A DNA stretch of 34,392 nt from Microcaldota archaeon (GTDB taxonomy: Archaea > Micrarchaeota > Micrarchaeia > Micrarchaeales > Micrarchaeaceae): assembly GCA_021801905.1 (NCBI GenBank), contig JAKABJ010000006.1:1-34392 (forward strand). The letters are read 5' to 3'. Position 1 is the stretch's first letter. The number at the start of each line of letters is the position of its first letter. Below the pieces are notes generated by a model. That model did no database searches, was not told the DNA's origin, and was given only the letters and a program-made list of their open reading frames with translations. Position numbers and translations under genes: made by a program. This document shows positions 1 to 7,732 of the stretch, one piece after another.

Positions 1-92
1 ACACAAACGATTACAGCGGAAATGATAACAATGGAGTGCCTACAAACATTACATACACAAGTGCATGGACATCTGGTTATAGTGCGCCTTGA
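1..92 (+). CDS. C-terminal fragment of a LamG-domain surface protein (5' end outside window)
   Basis: Reading codons from position 3 gives 29 residues that end SAWTSGYSAP and then TGA at 90-92. The peptide matches, almost residue for residue, the C-terminus of the LamG protein encoded on the minus strand at 33251-34174, including the NDYSGNDNNG stretch of the LamG-like fold. At DNA level it is closer to that copy than the neighbouring copy at 32278-33201 is. It is therefore a third family member, in the opposite orientation and about 33 kb away. Only the tail is visible, so its signal peptide and variable centre cannot be judged. The function (extracellular, perhaps a filament subunit) is inferred from the paralogues. 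Confidence 0.85.
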   Translation, partial: TNDYSGNDNNGVPTNITYTSAWTSGYSAP

Positions 93-107
93 TTATTTTC
101 TGTAAGG

Positions 108-118
108 TTTTTATAAAA
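108..118 (+). promoter_or_regulatory. TATA box of rad50, leaderless start
   Basis: The stretch TTTTTATAAAA lies about 30 nt upstream of the rad50 ATG at 144. There is no Shine-Dalgarno-like sequence between them, which fits a leaderless or near-leaderless archaeal transcript. The box sits within the inverted repeat GGTTTT / AAAACC at 106-120, so a TATA box and a short palindrome coincide. Confidence 0.55.
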
Positions 119-143
119 CCAATTTCAAATAATATAGATAAAA

Positions 144-2459
144 ATGATAACAGAAATTGAGCTTCGAAACTGGAAGGCTCATGAGAATACATCACTTTCT
201 TTCAATAAAGGAGTAAACGTACTTGTAGGAATAATGGGTGCTGGAAAGAGCTCAGTAATAGACGCAATCTCTTTCGGATTGTTTGGAACTTTCCCGGCAC
301 TAAAACAGAGAAGGATCAAGACCGAACAGTTGATAAAAAGCCGTCCCAAAAAAGCAGACAATGCAGAGATAAAGATATCTTTTATTTCCGAAGATGACGT
401 TTATACTGTTACTAGACAAATCTCCGCTTCCGGAAGTACAAGTGCCCTGCTCGAGAAAAACGGAATTTATCTGCAGACACAACCTATACGCGTTAATGAA
501 GAGATATCATCAATACTTAAGATAGATTATGATACATTTGCCCGTGCAGTATACTCTGAACAGAACGGCCTTGATTATTTCCTGAATATAACGAAAAGTG
601 AAAGGAAGAGGCAAATAGACAATATGTTGGGCCTGGACTATTTTGCAAGAGCCGAAGAGAATTGCACCTCTTTTATCAACAGCGTACGTGCACTTATATC
701 AGACTCTGAAGAAACCCTTAGCCATATGGATAGGGGAAAAATTGAGAAAGAGTTTTTGGAAAAAAAGGCAGAGAGAGATACAATAATTTTATCTCAGAAA
801 TCTATTGAAAATAAAATGGAAGAAATTAAGAAGAGAGTTGAGATCTCTGATTCTGCAGTAAAAAATTTAAGAAAACTTCTTGAAAAGAAGGAGTCACTGT
901 CTAGCAAGCTTATTGCTCTAAAATCACGCATGCAGATTCTTGAATCCGAAATATTAAAAATAAAAAACGAGCACGCGGCAATGAAAGTAGATGATGCCGA
1001 GAAATCCGTACAAAAATCCGAAATGTTGATAAATAAAATAAAATCGGAAGATTCGGACCTGTCCAAAAAGGCAGTTAACCTGCAGAAAAAGAATGCTTCT
1101 GTATCTGCAGCTATTGATGAATGTATAAAAAAATCAGAGGAGCGAGATACTCTTTTTAAGAAAGCAAAAATTACAGACGAGAAAATAATTAATGCCGAAA
1201 TTAACACGGCTACAAAAAAGCTAGAAACGATAATTGCATCTAAGGAATCCGCATCAGGAAAGATAACCGAAATCAAAGAGGGAATTACTGCTTTGCAAAA
1301 GCATATTGCCTCATGTCCAGTATGCGAGAGAACTATAGACGAACAATTGAGGAATAGTTTGCTTGCTAAGAGGGCTGCAGAACTCTCACAGCTTGAAGGG
1401 CTGTTAAAAAAAGCTCTGCTTGAAGAGACTCCTACAAGGCAAGAAATAAGTAAGCTAGAATCCGAAAAGGTTGCATTAAAGCTTACTCTTGAAAGGCTAA
1501 AAGACTTCTCAGGAATTGATGAAAAGATTCCATTATTAAAAAAAGAGAATGAGGCTATCTTAAACGAACTTGCAATCATAGATGAGAGAAGACGCACTCT
1601 TTCTAAAGATGCAGAAAAAGCGCAAAAAGAGCTTGATGCACAAAGAGCAGAATTGGAAGCTGCAAAAAGGATGGCAAGGCATTATGCAGAACTGGAATCA
1701 TGCAAGAAAGAGAGTGCTTTATTTGAAAGCGAAATCGGCAAAATAGATGCAGATCCTAAAAAATTAGACGAGATGGCTACAGAGCTTTCTGAGAACATTG
1801 GAAGGTTAACGGGTTTTGAGAGTACTGTATCTTCCTACAAAAAGCACATTGTAACATTGGATTTTGCAGTTGATTCTTTATCCAAGCAGCTTGCCGAAAT
1901 TGATGTTATAGAAAAGAGAATATCTGGAAGAAGGGCGCTCCTGTCAGATCTTGGAGTATTTAAATCCGCTCTTGCTGAGACTTCGTCAGAGCTTAGATTG
2001 AGGCTTATACGCTCTATAAATAACTTAATGAGCTCGATATGGAGCGAGATATATCCATATAACGATTACGGCAGGCTGGCCCTATCTGCTTCAGCAGAAG
2101 ATTATGCATTGGAAGTGGAGGTAGAAGGAGATGGCGGCAAGGAGATGGTATTGGTTGATTCTGTGGCAAGCGGAGGGGAGAGGAGCACAGCCTGCCTGGC
2201 ACTCAGGGTTGCGCTTTCAATGACTGTTGTTCCAAACCTTAAATGGCTTATACTCGATGAACCAACCCACAACCTTGATTCGTATGGAGTGTCTAGCCTT
2301 ATAGAGACGCTTGGAGACGAGCTTCCAAAAGTGGTAGATCAGGTATTCATAATAACTCATGACGAGAGCATGAAACAGATTGCCTCAGCAAAGGTCTACC
2401 AGTTCGATAGGGATAAGGCATCTGGAGGGTCTGCAATAGTATCCGAAGCGCAATCATAG
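144..2459 (+). CDS. rad50: Rad50 DNA double-strand-break repair ATPase (SMC family)
   Basis: A 771-residue SMC-type ATPase. Rad50 partners Mre11 in tethering and processing DNA ends. Visible elements are a Walker A motif GIMGAGKS at residues 29-36, two long charged coiled-coil arms, and a zinc hook CPVC at residues 391-394 at the apex. Further on come the ABC signature ASGGER at about 675-680, Walker B LILDEP at about 702-707 with D-loop NLD, and an ITHDE switch His. The hook and length are typical of archaeal Rad50. One oddity is Met at the Walker A position that is usually Asn (GxNGxGKS). The archaeal partners mre11, herA and nurA are not next to it. The gene is convergent with ftsZ and their ends overlap by 6 nt. 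The ATG at 144 is chosen because a TATA box lies about 30 nt upstream. Confidence 0.95.
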   Translation: MITEIELRNWKAHENTSLSFNKGVNVLVGIMGAGKSSVIDAISFGLFGTFPALKQRRIKTEQLIKSRPKKADNAEIKISFISEDDVYTVTRQISASGSTSALLEKNGIYLQTQPIRVNEEISSILKIDYDTFARAVYSEQNGLDYFLNITKSERKRQIDNMLGLDYFARAEENCTSFINSVRALISDSEETLSHMDRGKIEKEFLEKKAERDTIILSQKSIENKMEEIKKRVEISDSAVKNLRKLLEKKESLSSKLIALKSRMQILESEILKIKNEHAAMKVDDAEKSVQKSEMLINKIKSEDSDLSKKAVNLQKKNASVSAAIDECIKKSEERDTLFKKAKITDEKIINAEINTATKKLETIIASKESASGKITEIKEGITALQKHIASCPVCERTIDEQLRNSLLAKRAAELSQLEGLLKKALLEETPTRQEISKLESEKVALKLTLERLKDFSGIDEKIPLLKKENEAILNELAIIDERRRTLSKDAEKAQKELDAQRAELEAAKRMARHYAELESCKKESALFESEIGKIDADPKKLDEMATELSENIGRLTGFESTVSSYKKHIVTLDFAVDSLSKQLAEIDVIEKRISGRRALLSDLGVFKSALAETSSELRLRLIRSINNLMSSIWSEIYPYNDYGRLALSASAEDYALEVEVEGDGGKEMVLVDSVASGGERSTACLALRVALSMTVVPNLKWLILDEPTHNLDSYGVSSLIETLGDELPKVVDQVFIITHDESMKQIASAKVYQFDRDKASGGSAIVSEAQS

Positions 2460-3491
2460 GTCGCCAAGTCCCATATCGGATCCAGGTTCTGTTTGGGAAC
2501 TGCCCATTATGGAGCCTCCTTTTACTCCTGTGAATATAGCGATCACTTCAACCTTTCCGTTATATGATGGATCAATCCTAGCACCCCACACCACTGTTGC
2601 GTTTGGTGCGGTTATATCTGTAAGCCTAGTGCCTATCTCATTAGCCTCTCCAAGAGTTAGGTCTTCCCCGCCAGTTATATGTATAAGTACGTTTGTAGCT
2701 CCTTCGTAATCTACATCAAGAAGCTTATTTCTAAGAGTGTCCTGAACCACATCGTCTATTTTTGTTGGCCCCTTTCCCTCCCCTATGCTTATCATTGCTA
2801 TGCCTCCAGATTTCATTATGGATCTTACGTCAGCATAATCAAGGTTTATCAGACTAGGCGTGTTTATTGTCTCAGTTATGCCCCTTACGGCCCTTGCCGC
2901 TATTTCATCAGCAAGCCTGAAAGCCTGATCCATTGGCAGGTTAGAGTAAAGATCTGCCAGTCTCTGATTGTCTATTATTATAAGAGTGTCTATGTTCTTT
3001 CTCAGTTCCTCCATTCCTTTGTCTGCAACTTTCATCCTTATCCTTTCAAGCCTGAAGGGGTATGTAACTATGCCTATCACAACAGCACCTGAATTCTTTG
3101 CGATGCCTGCCACTACAGGTGCAGCCCCTGTTCCTGTACCTCCTCCCATTCCTGCAGTCAGAAAAACAAGGTTATATTCATTAAGCGCCTCTTCAAGCTG
3201 TTTTTGAGAATATTGAGCTGCTTTATTAGCAACCTCAGGAAAGCCTCCGGCGCCCATGCCTCTTGTAAGGGGGCCGCCTATGAGCATCCTCCTTATTGAA
3301 GGATCTAATGTATTAAGATGCTTCGAATCGGTATTTATTGCAAAAAGAGATGCACCCTTGACACCCATCTTACTTATCCTATTAATGGTGTTGCTTCCTC
3401 CTCCTCCGATTCCGCAGACAGCTATTCTTACTCTGAAGAGCTCTTCTTCGGTGTTTGCAGCATTATTGAGTGCAGCATCTAAAATTTCCAT
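2454..3491 (-). CDS. ftsZ: Cell division GTPase FtsZ (copy 1)
   Basis: A tubulin-fold GTPase that forms the division ring on the inner face of the membrane. From the chosen start it has 345 residues. The nucleotide-binding loops are visible: GIGGGGSNT near residue 27, the tubulin signature GGGTGTG at 116-122, and the T7 loop NLDYAD that completes the neighbour's catalytic site. No clear C-terminal tail peptide for anchor proteins is seen. The open frame extends upstream to 3563, but a TATA-like sequence (3521-3530) lies inside that extension about 30 nt before the ATG at 3491, so the shorter start is preferred. A second FtsZ lies at 30066-31145; carrying two FtsZs is common in archaea. The 3' end overlaps rad50 by 6 nt, so transcription of the two genes converges. 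Confidence 0.94.
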   Translation of the reverse strand: MEILDAALNNAANTEEELFRVRIAVCGIGGGGSNTINRISKMGVKGASLFAINTDSKHLNTLDPSIRRMLIGGPLTRGMGAGGFPEVANKAAQYSQKQLEEALNEYNLVFLTAGMGGGTGTGAAPVVAGIAKNSGAVVIGIVTYPFRLERIRMKVADKGMEELRKNIDTLIIIDNQRLADLYSNLPMDQAFRLADEIAARAVRGITETINTPSLINLDYADVRSIMKSGGIAMISIGEGKGPTKIDDVVQDTLRNKLLDVDYEGATNVLIHITGGEDLTLGEANEIGTRLTDITAPNATVVWGARIDPSYNGKVEVIAIFTGVKGGSIMGSSQTEPGSDMGLGDL

Positions 3492-3520
3492 CCTAACACA
3501 ATCTTTACTCTCTGATAAAC

Positions 3521-3530
3521 TATAAATAGA
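3521..3530 (-). promoter_or_regulatory. TATA box of ftsZ copy 1
   Basis: On the minus strand the sequence reads TCTATTTATA, centred about 34 nt upstream of the ATG at 3491. This predicts a transcript starting only a few bases before the ATG. It argues against the longer open frame that would start at 3563. Confidence 0.5.
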
Positions 3531-3535
3531 TTTTC

Positions 3536-3796
3536 TTTTATGGATTAAGCGATTTAGAGGCAATCATATGCGAAAATTTGGCATAAATCAGCCTACCACA
3601 CAGAAAGGCGTTGGCTCTATATCCAATTCACCAGTTTTAAATAGGACAAAAAGAAAGTAAAATAAATACGCATGGAATTTGGTTTCTAAATCGTAGAGAC
3701 ATAGAAAAATATTTAAGCACGTGCTACAAAGAATAATAAGACTTTAGAAGTACGATATATCAGTGTGCTTCTCCTAAATTGTAATGATGTGTTATT
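3536..3796. promoter_or_regulatory. Intergenic region with uL16 promoter and perfect palindrome
   Basis: Together with the ftsZ promoter this makes a 305-nt gap between the divergent ftsZ and uL16 genes. I see no gene, tRNA or rRNA in it. A TATA-like AAATATTTAA lies at 3706-3715. It is followed directly by the perfect 10-bp palindrome AGCACGTGCT at 3716-3725, placed between the TATA box and the expected transcription start. A palindrome there could be an operator, but no regulator is identified. The leader to the ATG at 3797 would be about 60 nt and ends with GATGTG as a weak ribosome binding site. Confidence 0.4.
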
Positions 3797-4345
3797 ATGG
3801 CAAGATTAAGACCTGCAAGAACCTGCAGGACTCCAAATTCGCAGTCATGGGCGAGGTACTCCTTAAGGAAGCCTAGGAAAAACTATGTAAGAGCACTTCC
3901 GCACACCAGCCTTTTGGTATTCAGAATGGGAGCTGACAATAGCAACTATGACACTGAGATTACCCTAGATGCAGAAATACCGATTCAGCTCAGGTCAAAT
4001 TCTATCGAAGCTGCAAGAATGGTTGCAAACAAGTACCTTGAATCGAATATACCTAACATGTACTATTTTGTAGTCAAGAGCTATCCGCACAATGTGATAC
4101 GAGAGCACAAGATGGCTACTGGTGCAGGAGCGGACAGAATCTCTCAAGGTATGAGCCTTGCTTTCGGCAGCCCAATCTCTTTGGCAGCAAGACTCAAGGT
4201 CAGGCAGTCTGTCTTTATGATAAGGTCAAACAGCGAGAATGCACCTATAATAAAACATGCATTGAAAAGAGCAATGTCAAAGCTTTCAGGCAGCTACAGC
4301 ATAAATGTAAATACGTTTAGAAAAACTAAAGCCGCAATAGCTTGA
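3797..4345 (+). CDS. rpl10e: Large-subunit ribosomal protein uL16 (L10e)
   Basis: A 182-residue protein with the hallmark archaeal and eukaryotic L10e start MARLRPARTCR and the central segment YPHNVIREHKMATGAGADRI. The family sits near the peptidyl transferase centre and the A-site tRNA elbow in the 50S subunit. The length is normal, and the basic C-terminus looks complete. The downstream gene dph2 begins 9 nt after the stop, so the two are probably cotranscribed. Both concern elongation, since Dph2 modifies the translocase EF2. Confidence 0.97.
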   Translation: MARLRPARTCRTPNSQSWARYSLRKPRKNYVRALPHTSLLVFRMGADNSNYDTEITLDAEIPIQLRSNSIEAARMVANKYLESNIPNMYYFVVKSYPHNVIREHKMATGAGADRISQGMSLAFGSPISLAARLKVRQSVFMIRSNSENAPIIKHALKRAMSKLSGSYSINVNTFRKTKAAIA

Positions 4346-4353
4346 GTGTTTTA

Positions 4354-5292
4354 ATGAGGCTTCTTTTACAGTTCCCCGAAGGGCTTAAACAGTATGCTAT
4401 GATGCATGCAAAAAAACTTGAACAGGAGGGAAATGAAGTTTTTATATCAGCATCGCCTACCTTCGGAGCCTGCGATCTTTCCATAGATGAAGCCAAAAAC
4501 ATACATGCAGACAAGATCGTGCATTTCGGCCATGCGGAATTCCATAAAGCTGATTTCAATGTTGAATACATAGAATACAACATAGATGCTCCACTGAATA
4601 TGCTTGATAGAGCACTGCCCTTACTTAATGAATATGAAACGCTAGGGCTTATTACAACAATACAGCACGTCCACCAACTTCCTGTGATAAAAGAGTTCTT
4701 CGAAAAGCACGGGAAAAAAATATTGATAGGAAAACCTTATGGCTTTGCTAAAAAGCCAGGGCAGATCCTTGGATGCGACGTGGGAAGCGCGGCAAGCATC
4801 GATAGGGGTGTTGATGCTTTTATATATTTTGGAGGCGGAATGTTCCACCCTCTTGGAGCTCTTCTTAATACGACTAAACCATTCCTCATAGTAGAGCCAT
4901 TTGCTGAAAAGGTAGAATTCATTGACAGCTACAGGAAGACATATAAGGGCAGAAGCAAAGGAAAGATACTGAAAGCGCTTGACGCTAAGAGATTCGGCAT
5001 CCTTCTCACTACAAAGAATGGCCAGCATAATGAAGCATTGGCAAAGCTGCTGAAAGAAAAGATAGAGAAGGCAGGATTGGATGCTGAGATACTGGTCTCT
5101 AACACATTCGACTTTATATCTTTAGGAAACATGCTGGAATTTGAAGCATTTGTTAATACGGCATGCCCTAGAATAGCCATAGATGACTCTGACAGAATAG
5201 GCAAGCCTTTATTAAGCGCAAACGAAGTCATGGAAGTGCTGAAAATCAAGGCAGAGCAGAAAGCCATAAGAAATCAAGTAATGACGCCATGA
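4354..5292 (+). CDS. dph2: Diphthamide biosynthesis enzyme Dph2 (2-(3-amino-3-carboxypropyl)histidine synthase)
   Basis: Transfers the 3-amino-3-carboxypropyl group of S-adenosylmethionine to a conserved histidine of elongation factor 2, the first step of diphthamide synthesis. It uses a [4Fe-4S] radical chemistry. The three cysteines expected to hold the cluster are present in the contexts FGACD, LGCDVGSA and TACPRIAIDD. The start MRLLLQFPEGLK is typical of the family. An in-frame TTG lies 12 nt further upstream, overlapping the uL16 stop, but the ATG gives the usual N-terminus and 312 residues. The later enzymes of the pathway are not in this window. Confidence 0.94.
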   Translation: MRLLLQFPEGLKQYAMMHAKKLEQEGNEVFISASPTFGACDLSIDEAKNIHADKIVHFGHAEFHKADFNVEYIEYNIDAPLNMLDRALPLLNEYETLGLITTIQHVHQLPVIKEFFEKHGKKILIGKPYGFAKKPGQILGCDVGSAASIDRGVDAFIYFGGGMFHPLGALLNTTKPFLIVEPFAEKVEFIDSYRKTYKGRSKGKILKALDAKRFGILLTTKNGQHNEALAKLLKEKIEKAGLDAEILVSNTFDFISLGNMLEFEAFVNTACPRIAIDDSDRIGKPLLSANEVMEVLKIKAEQKAIRNQVMTP

Positions 5293-5358
5293 TATCTTAA
5301 CTCATCAAAAAGAGGAGTTTGGCCAATCTATAAATTAATTAAATTAATACCGTGAGCT

Positions 5359-5387
5359 GGAAATCCCACACAGTCCATCTGTGGGAA
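5359..5387 (+). repeat. Hairpin between convergent dph2 and rnhB, shares motif with a second locus
   Basis: TCCCACA at 5364-5370 pairs with TGTGGGA at 5380-5386 around a 9-nt loop; an alternative pairing gives CACAG/CTGTG with a 5-nt loop. The hairpin begins with GAAATCCCA and ends with TGGGA. The same arrangement occurs on the minus strand at 26161-26186. It may be a bidirectional terminator, but no T-run follows, or the end of a lost mobile element. Confidence 0.45.
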
Positions 5388-5398
5388 AACGTCACAAT

Positions 5399-6106
5399 TC
5401 AGAAGTTAGCAAGCTTTGTCTGTTTTATTTCCTGCATGGTCTGCCAGTACTGGCGTATGTGTTGCCTGAGAGCTTCATTCTTCATATTCTCCTTGATTGT
5501 GGATATTGTATAAGAGTCTGCAGGATATCCAGAACCTATCTCGAGCCCTAGCTGCTTTGCTATCTTATCTATCTCCCAGTCTCTTTCCACCTTGGCAATT
5601 ATGCTCGCAGCGGATACTACAGGATAGATCGAATCTGCCTTGTGCTCTGCGATTATCTTTGTATATTTAATGCCCTTCCCCTTTTTGAAAGGCATTCCCT
5701 TGATCTTTGTGGGTTTATTCGAAGAAAGATTAACTCGCATGCCGAATTTCTCAGGTATGACATCCGGAGAATCAAGATAGAGAGTGTTTACATCAAACAG
5801 TACATTGTTAAAAAGCCTGGCAAAATGCGTAGCCTCAAGCTCGTTTAATGATATGTTGCGCCTCATCGTCTCGTTTATCTCGGCTGGCATTATCTTGCTG
5901 ACCTTTACATCTATTGCAATTTCCTTAATTGCACCATATAGGTTCTCTCTCCTCCTCCTAGAGAGCAGCTTAGAATCCCTTACCCCAATATCTGTAAGCT
6001 TATGAGTATTGCTTTTCTTTATAGTAACTAAAGCGACTACCAGGGGCCCTACCAAGGCGCCTCTTCCAGCCTCATCTCCGCCGCATATTATTTGGCCATT
6101 TGACAT
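5399..6106 (-). CDS. rnhB: Ribonuclease HII
   Basis: Cleaves the RNA strand of RNA-DNA hybrids, removing primers and single misincorporated ribonucleotides. The N-terminal motif CGGDEAGRG carries the catalytic Asp11 and Glu12. Further active-site segments are YLDSPDV and ADSIYPVVSAASIIAKVERD, as in archaeal RNase HII. At 235 residues the length is normal. It ends convergently with dph2 and lies 53 nt downstream of the PRC-barrel gene in the same direction, so the two may be one unit. It complements FEN1 and PolD elsewhere in the window for Okazaki-fragment maturation. Confidence 0.95.
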   Translation of the reverse strand: MSNGQIICGGDEAGRGALVGPLVVALVTIKKSNTHKLTDIGVRDSKLLSRRRRENLYGAIKEIAIDVKVSKIMPAEINETMRRNISLNELEATHFARLFNNVLFDVNTLYLDSPDVIPEKFGMRVNLSSNKPTKIKGMPFKKGKGIKYTKIIAEHKADSIYPVVSAASIIAKVERDWEIDKIAKQLGLEIGSGYPADSYTISTIKENMKNEALRQHIRQYWQTMQEIKQTKLANF

Positions 6107-6159
6107 AATAACGTTTAACTATTATTGATAAAAGCTTAAAAATGCGATTAAACTTGGCT

Positions 6160-6411
6160 CTATAGTTCTTTTCTATCTACAACTATAAAATCATTGACCG
6201 CCCTTACTGAAGAATACGGAACTCTTATAGAACCGCCTTCGCTCTTCACCTTGTTTGCAAGTCCTCCATCAAGACTGGGTTCTACAAGTATAGCGTTAAT
6301 TTTGCCTGTAACATCACTTATCTCTGCGTCTATAAACCTTCCAAGGTCATATCCGTCCACAGTGACTACACGTTTCCCTACAAGTTGCTTTGCAATAATA
6401 TATTTTACCAT
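6160..6411 (-). CDS. PRC-barrel domain protein
   Basis: An 83-residue protein consisting of one PRC-barrel: the segment LVGKRVVTVDGYDLGRFIDAE is followed by short beta strands and ends in a VVDRKEL tail. Archaea commonly carry stand-alone PRC-barrel proteins of this size. Some are linked to RNA processing, and homologues were recently implicated in FtsZ-based cell division in haloarchaea (CdpB proteins). The presence of two FtsZs here makes that an attractive but unproven link. It precedes rnhB on the same strand and is divergent from the winged-helix gene. Confidence 0.85.
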   Translation of the reverse strand: MVKYIIAKQLVGKRVVTVDGYDLGRFIDAEISDVTGKINAILVEPSLDGGLANKVKSEGGSIRVPYSSVRAVNDFIVVDRKEL

Positions 6412-6500
6412 GCCTACACCTCTAGTCGCAATAGATATTACAATAGAAAGCTATTAATATACTTATGCTCTTGGAGCAGATGCGGAACTTAGACTGTTAT

Positions 6501-6512
6501 CATTTATATATG
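6501..6512 (+). promoter_or_regulatory. TATA box of the winged-helix gene
   Basis: CATTTATATATG lies about 28 nt before the ATG at 6536 with no ribosome binding site in between, suggesting a leaderless transcript. The divergent PRC-barrel gene shares this 124-nt region. Confidence 0.45.
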
Positions 6513-6535
6513 ACTCTCTAAAGTATATTGGTTTG

Positions 6536-6895
6536 ATGGAGCAGAAAGAGCAAAAGGAAGAAGCTAAAGCAGAAGCGCAGAAAGAGCAGCTGCCAGGAAA
6601 GAAAAGCGGAGTAATAATATTCAAAGACAAACAGGCCAGAATACTCCTTTTTTTAAGAACTTCTGATCAGGAATTATATATCTCATATATTGCCAAAATG
6701 ACTAACACAACATACGTACACACATGCAAATTCCTAAAGGAGTGCGAGGCGGACGGTATAACGATGAGCGAAAGGCATGGAAAAATAAAGGTAATAAAAT
6801 TGACAGATAAGGGAAAGAAGATAGCCGAATTGATTGATTCGATCTATAATCTGATCTCAGATAAGAAAAGACCCGAACAGAAGCAAGCAGAATAA
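6536..6895 (+). CDS. Winged-helix DNA-binding protein
   Basis: A 119-residue protein. Its first 25 residues are Lys/Glu/Gln rich and probably disordered. Residues from about 30 to 105 have the pattern of a MarR-like winged helix: ARILLFLR, then YISYIAKMTNTTYVHTCKFLKECEADG as the helix-turn-helix, then KIKVIKLTDKGKKIAELI as wing and last helix. This is the usual form of small archaeal transcription regulators whose target cannot be read from sequence. An in-frame TTG sits directly before the ATG; the ATG is preferred because of the TATA spacing. The low-complexity head and tail are unusual for such a short regulator. Confidence 0.75.
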   Translation: MEQKEQKEEAKAEAQKEQLPGKKSGVIIFKDKQARILLFLRTSDQELYISYIAKMTNTTYVHTCKFLKECEADGITMSERHGKIKVIKLTDKGKKIAELIDSIYNLISDKKRPEQKQAE

Positions 6896-6965
6896 CTGCA
6901 ATAGCCGTGCCCATTGATGAGGATGTATCTGCCTATTTTTGCTAAAATTTGATCAAAGCAGTAAT

Positions 6966-7073
6966 CGGATCTGGCGGGATTTTCAAAACTTTTGCATATT
7001 CACAAAAATTTATTTGAACCCGCAACATCCGGGTCCGAAGCCCGGCGCGCTGTCCAAGTTGCGCCACAGATCC
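6966..7073 (-). tRNA. tRNA-Arg(UCG) with an intron in the T loop
   Basis: Read on the minus strand, the mature parts form a complete cloverleaf of 75 nt. The acceptor is GGATCTG/CAGATCC, the D stem GCGC/GCGC, and the anticodon stem CCGGG/CCCGG with loop CTTCGGA (anticodon TCG, reading CGA). A 5-nt variable loop follows, then T stem GCGGG/CCCGC and discriminator G at 6966. The CCA end is not encoded. The T loop TTCAAAT is interrupted by 33 extra bases (6980-7012). No intron is present at the canonical position after the anticodon. A T-rich TATA-like element (ATATATTT) lies about 30 nt upstream on the minus strand. The pairing is perfect in all four stems, so I am confident of the call. Confidence 0.93.
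6980..7012 (-). other. Non-canonical tRNA intron with bulge-helix-bulge
   Basis: The intron lies between T-loop positions 59 and 60 of tRNA-Arg(UCG). Its fold is a textbook bulge-helix-bulge: the T stem is the outer helix, exon TTCA pairs with intron TGAA to give the central 4 bp, and each side has a 3-nt bulge AAT. The inner helix is AAATTTTTG with CAAAAGTTT (one G-T pair) closed by an 8-nt loop. Cutting each bulge after its second base restores a 7-nt T loop TTCAAAT. Such sites need a splicing endonuclease of broad specificity, as known for ultrasmall archaea and some Crenarchaeota. Confidence 0.88.
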
Positions 7074-7180
7074 ACTGTAAATTATGAAAGAAAGAAATAT
7101 ATCTATGACTAACAAAAAGATAAACCTCTTCTTGTAATAATCAGCATTTATAAAGTACGCAGGATTCCCGGATTGCGTTG

Positions 7181-7561
7181 TTAAATTACCTTAAGGCTTG
7201 CCCTTTTCTTGACCGCGTTTATTACGTGGCCATAATCTCTGTAATGGGCTATCGCAGTTAAAGAAACAGTGTACTCTCCAGGATCGGATTTCATGCTGCC
7301 ATAGACTTCGACATTTACATTCTTCTCTTCATCCGAGGCGAGCTCTCCAACCCTTACCTCTCTCTGCTTCGATACTCCAATCGTATCAAAGCCCAGGCCT
7401 TGTGGAAGCTCTATCACTACAGATGTTAGAAGCGTCTCTTTTGTCATATTCTTTATCTTCAAGTTTAATGTAGTGGAATTGTTTTTGTTGGCATAGAGAT
7501 TATAGGGAGTCCATTCTGTAAATATTCTGTAAGGTGAAGGTTTTGTTAATTCCGTGCTCAC
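7181..7561 (-). CDS. Small beta-sandwich protein, unrecognised
   Basis: A 126-residue protein with no family I can name with certainty. The pattern of alternating strands, for example TTLNLKIKNMTKETLLTSVVIELP and GEYTVSLTAIAHY, resembles an immunoglobulin-like or CARDB-type sandwich. There is no signal peptide or membrane segment, so it would be cytoplasmic. The start is a GTG, about 30 nt downstream of a TATA-like element (near 7592-7600 on the minus strand). The frame stays open upstream through the peptide GIFNLFGKKD, which looks like an N-terminus but has no usual start codon. The divergent neighbour at 7733 is also unrecognised. Confidence 0.6.
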   Translation of the reverse strand: MSTELTKPSPYRIFTEWTPYNLYANKNNSTTLNLKIKNMTKETLLTSVVIELPQGLGFDTIGVSKQREVRVGELASDEEKNVNVEVYGSMKSDPGEYTVSLTAIAHYRDYGHVINAVKKRASLKVI

Positions 7562-7732
7562 ATCTTTCTTTCCGAATAGATTGAATATTCCTATATAATC
7601 GCCTTTTTGAAAGATCCTACATTTTAGTTAATCTTATATGCTTATATATTCTTCTTCCAAATATTAATAAAAGAAGTTTAGTCCCTTGAAAAGATTAACG
7701 CAGCGCGTTGGTAAATTTTTAAGAGGCGGTTT

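Noticed and set aside
794-1597. Long minus-strand open frame inside rad50
   Set aside because: It is the mirror of the coiled-coil codons: the product is rich in Ser and Phe, with no family features, while the plus strand is clearly Rad50.
3492-3563. N-terminal extension of FtsZ copy 1 from an upstream ATG
   Set aside because: A TATA box lies within it at the right distance for the internal ATG, and FtsZ proteins do not have the MPLNRLIHKRK stretch.
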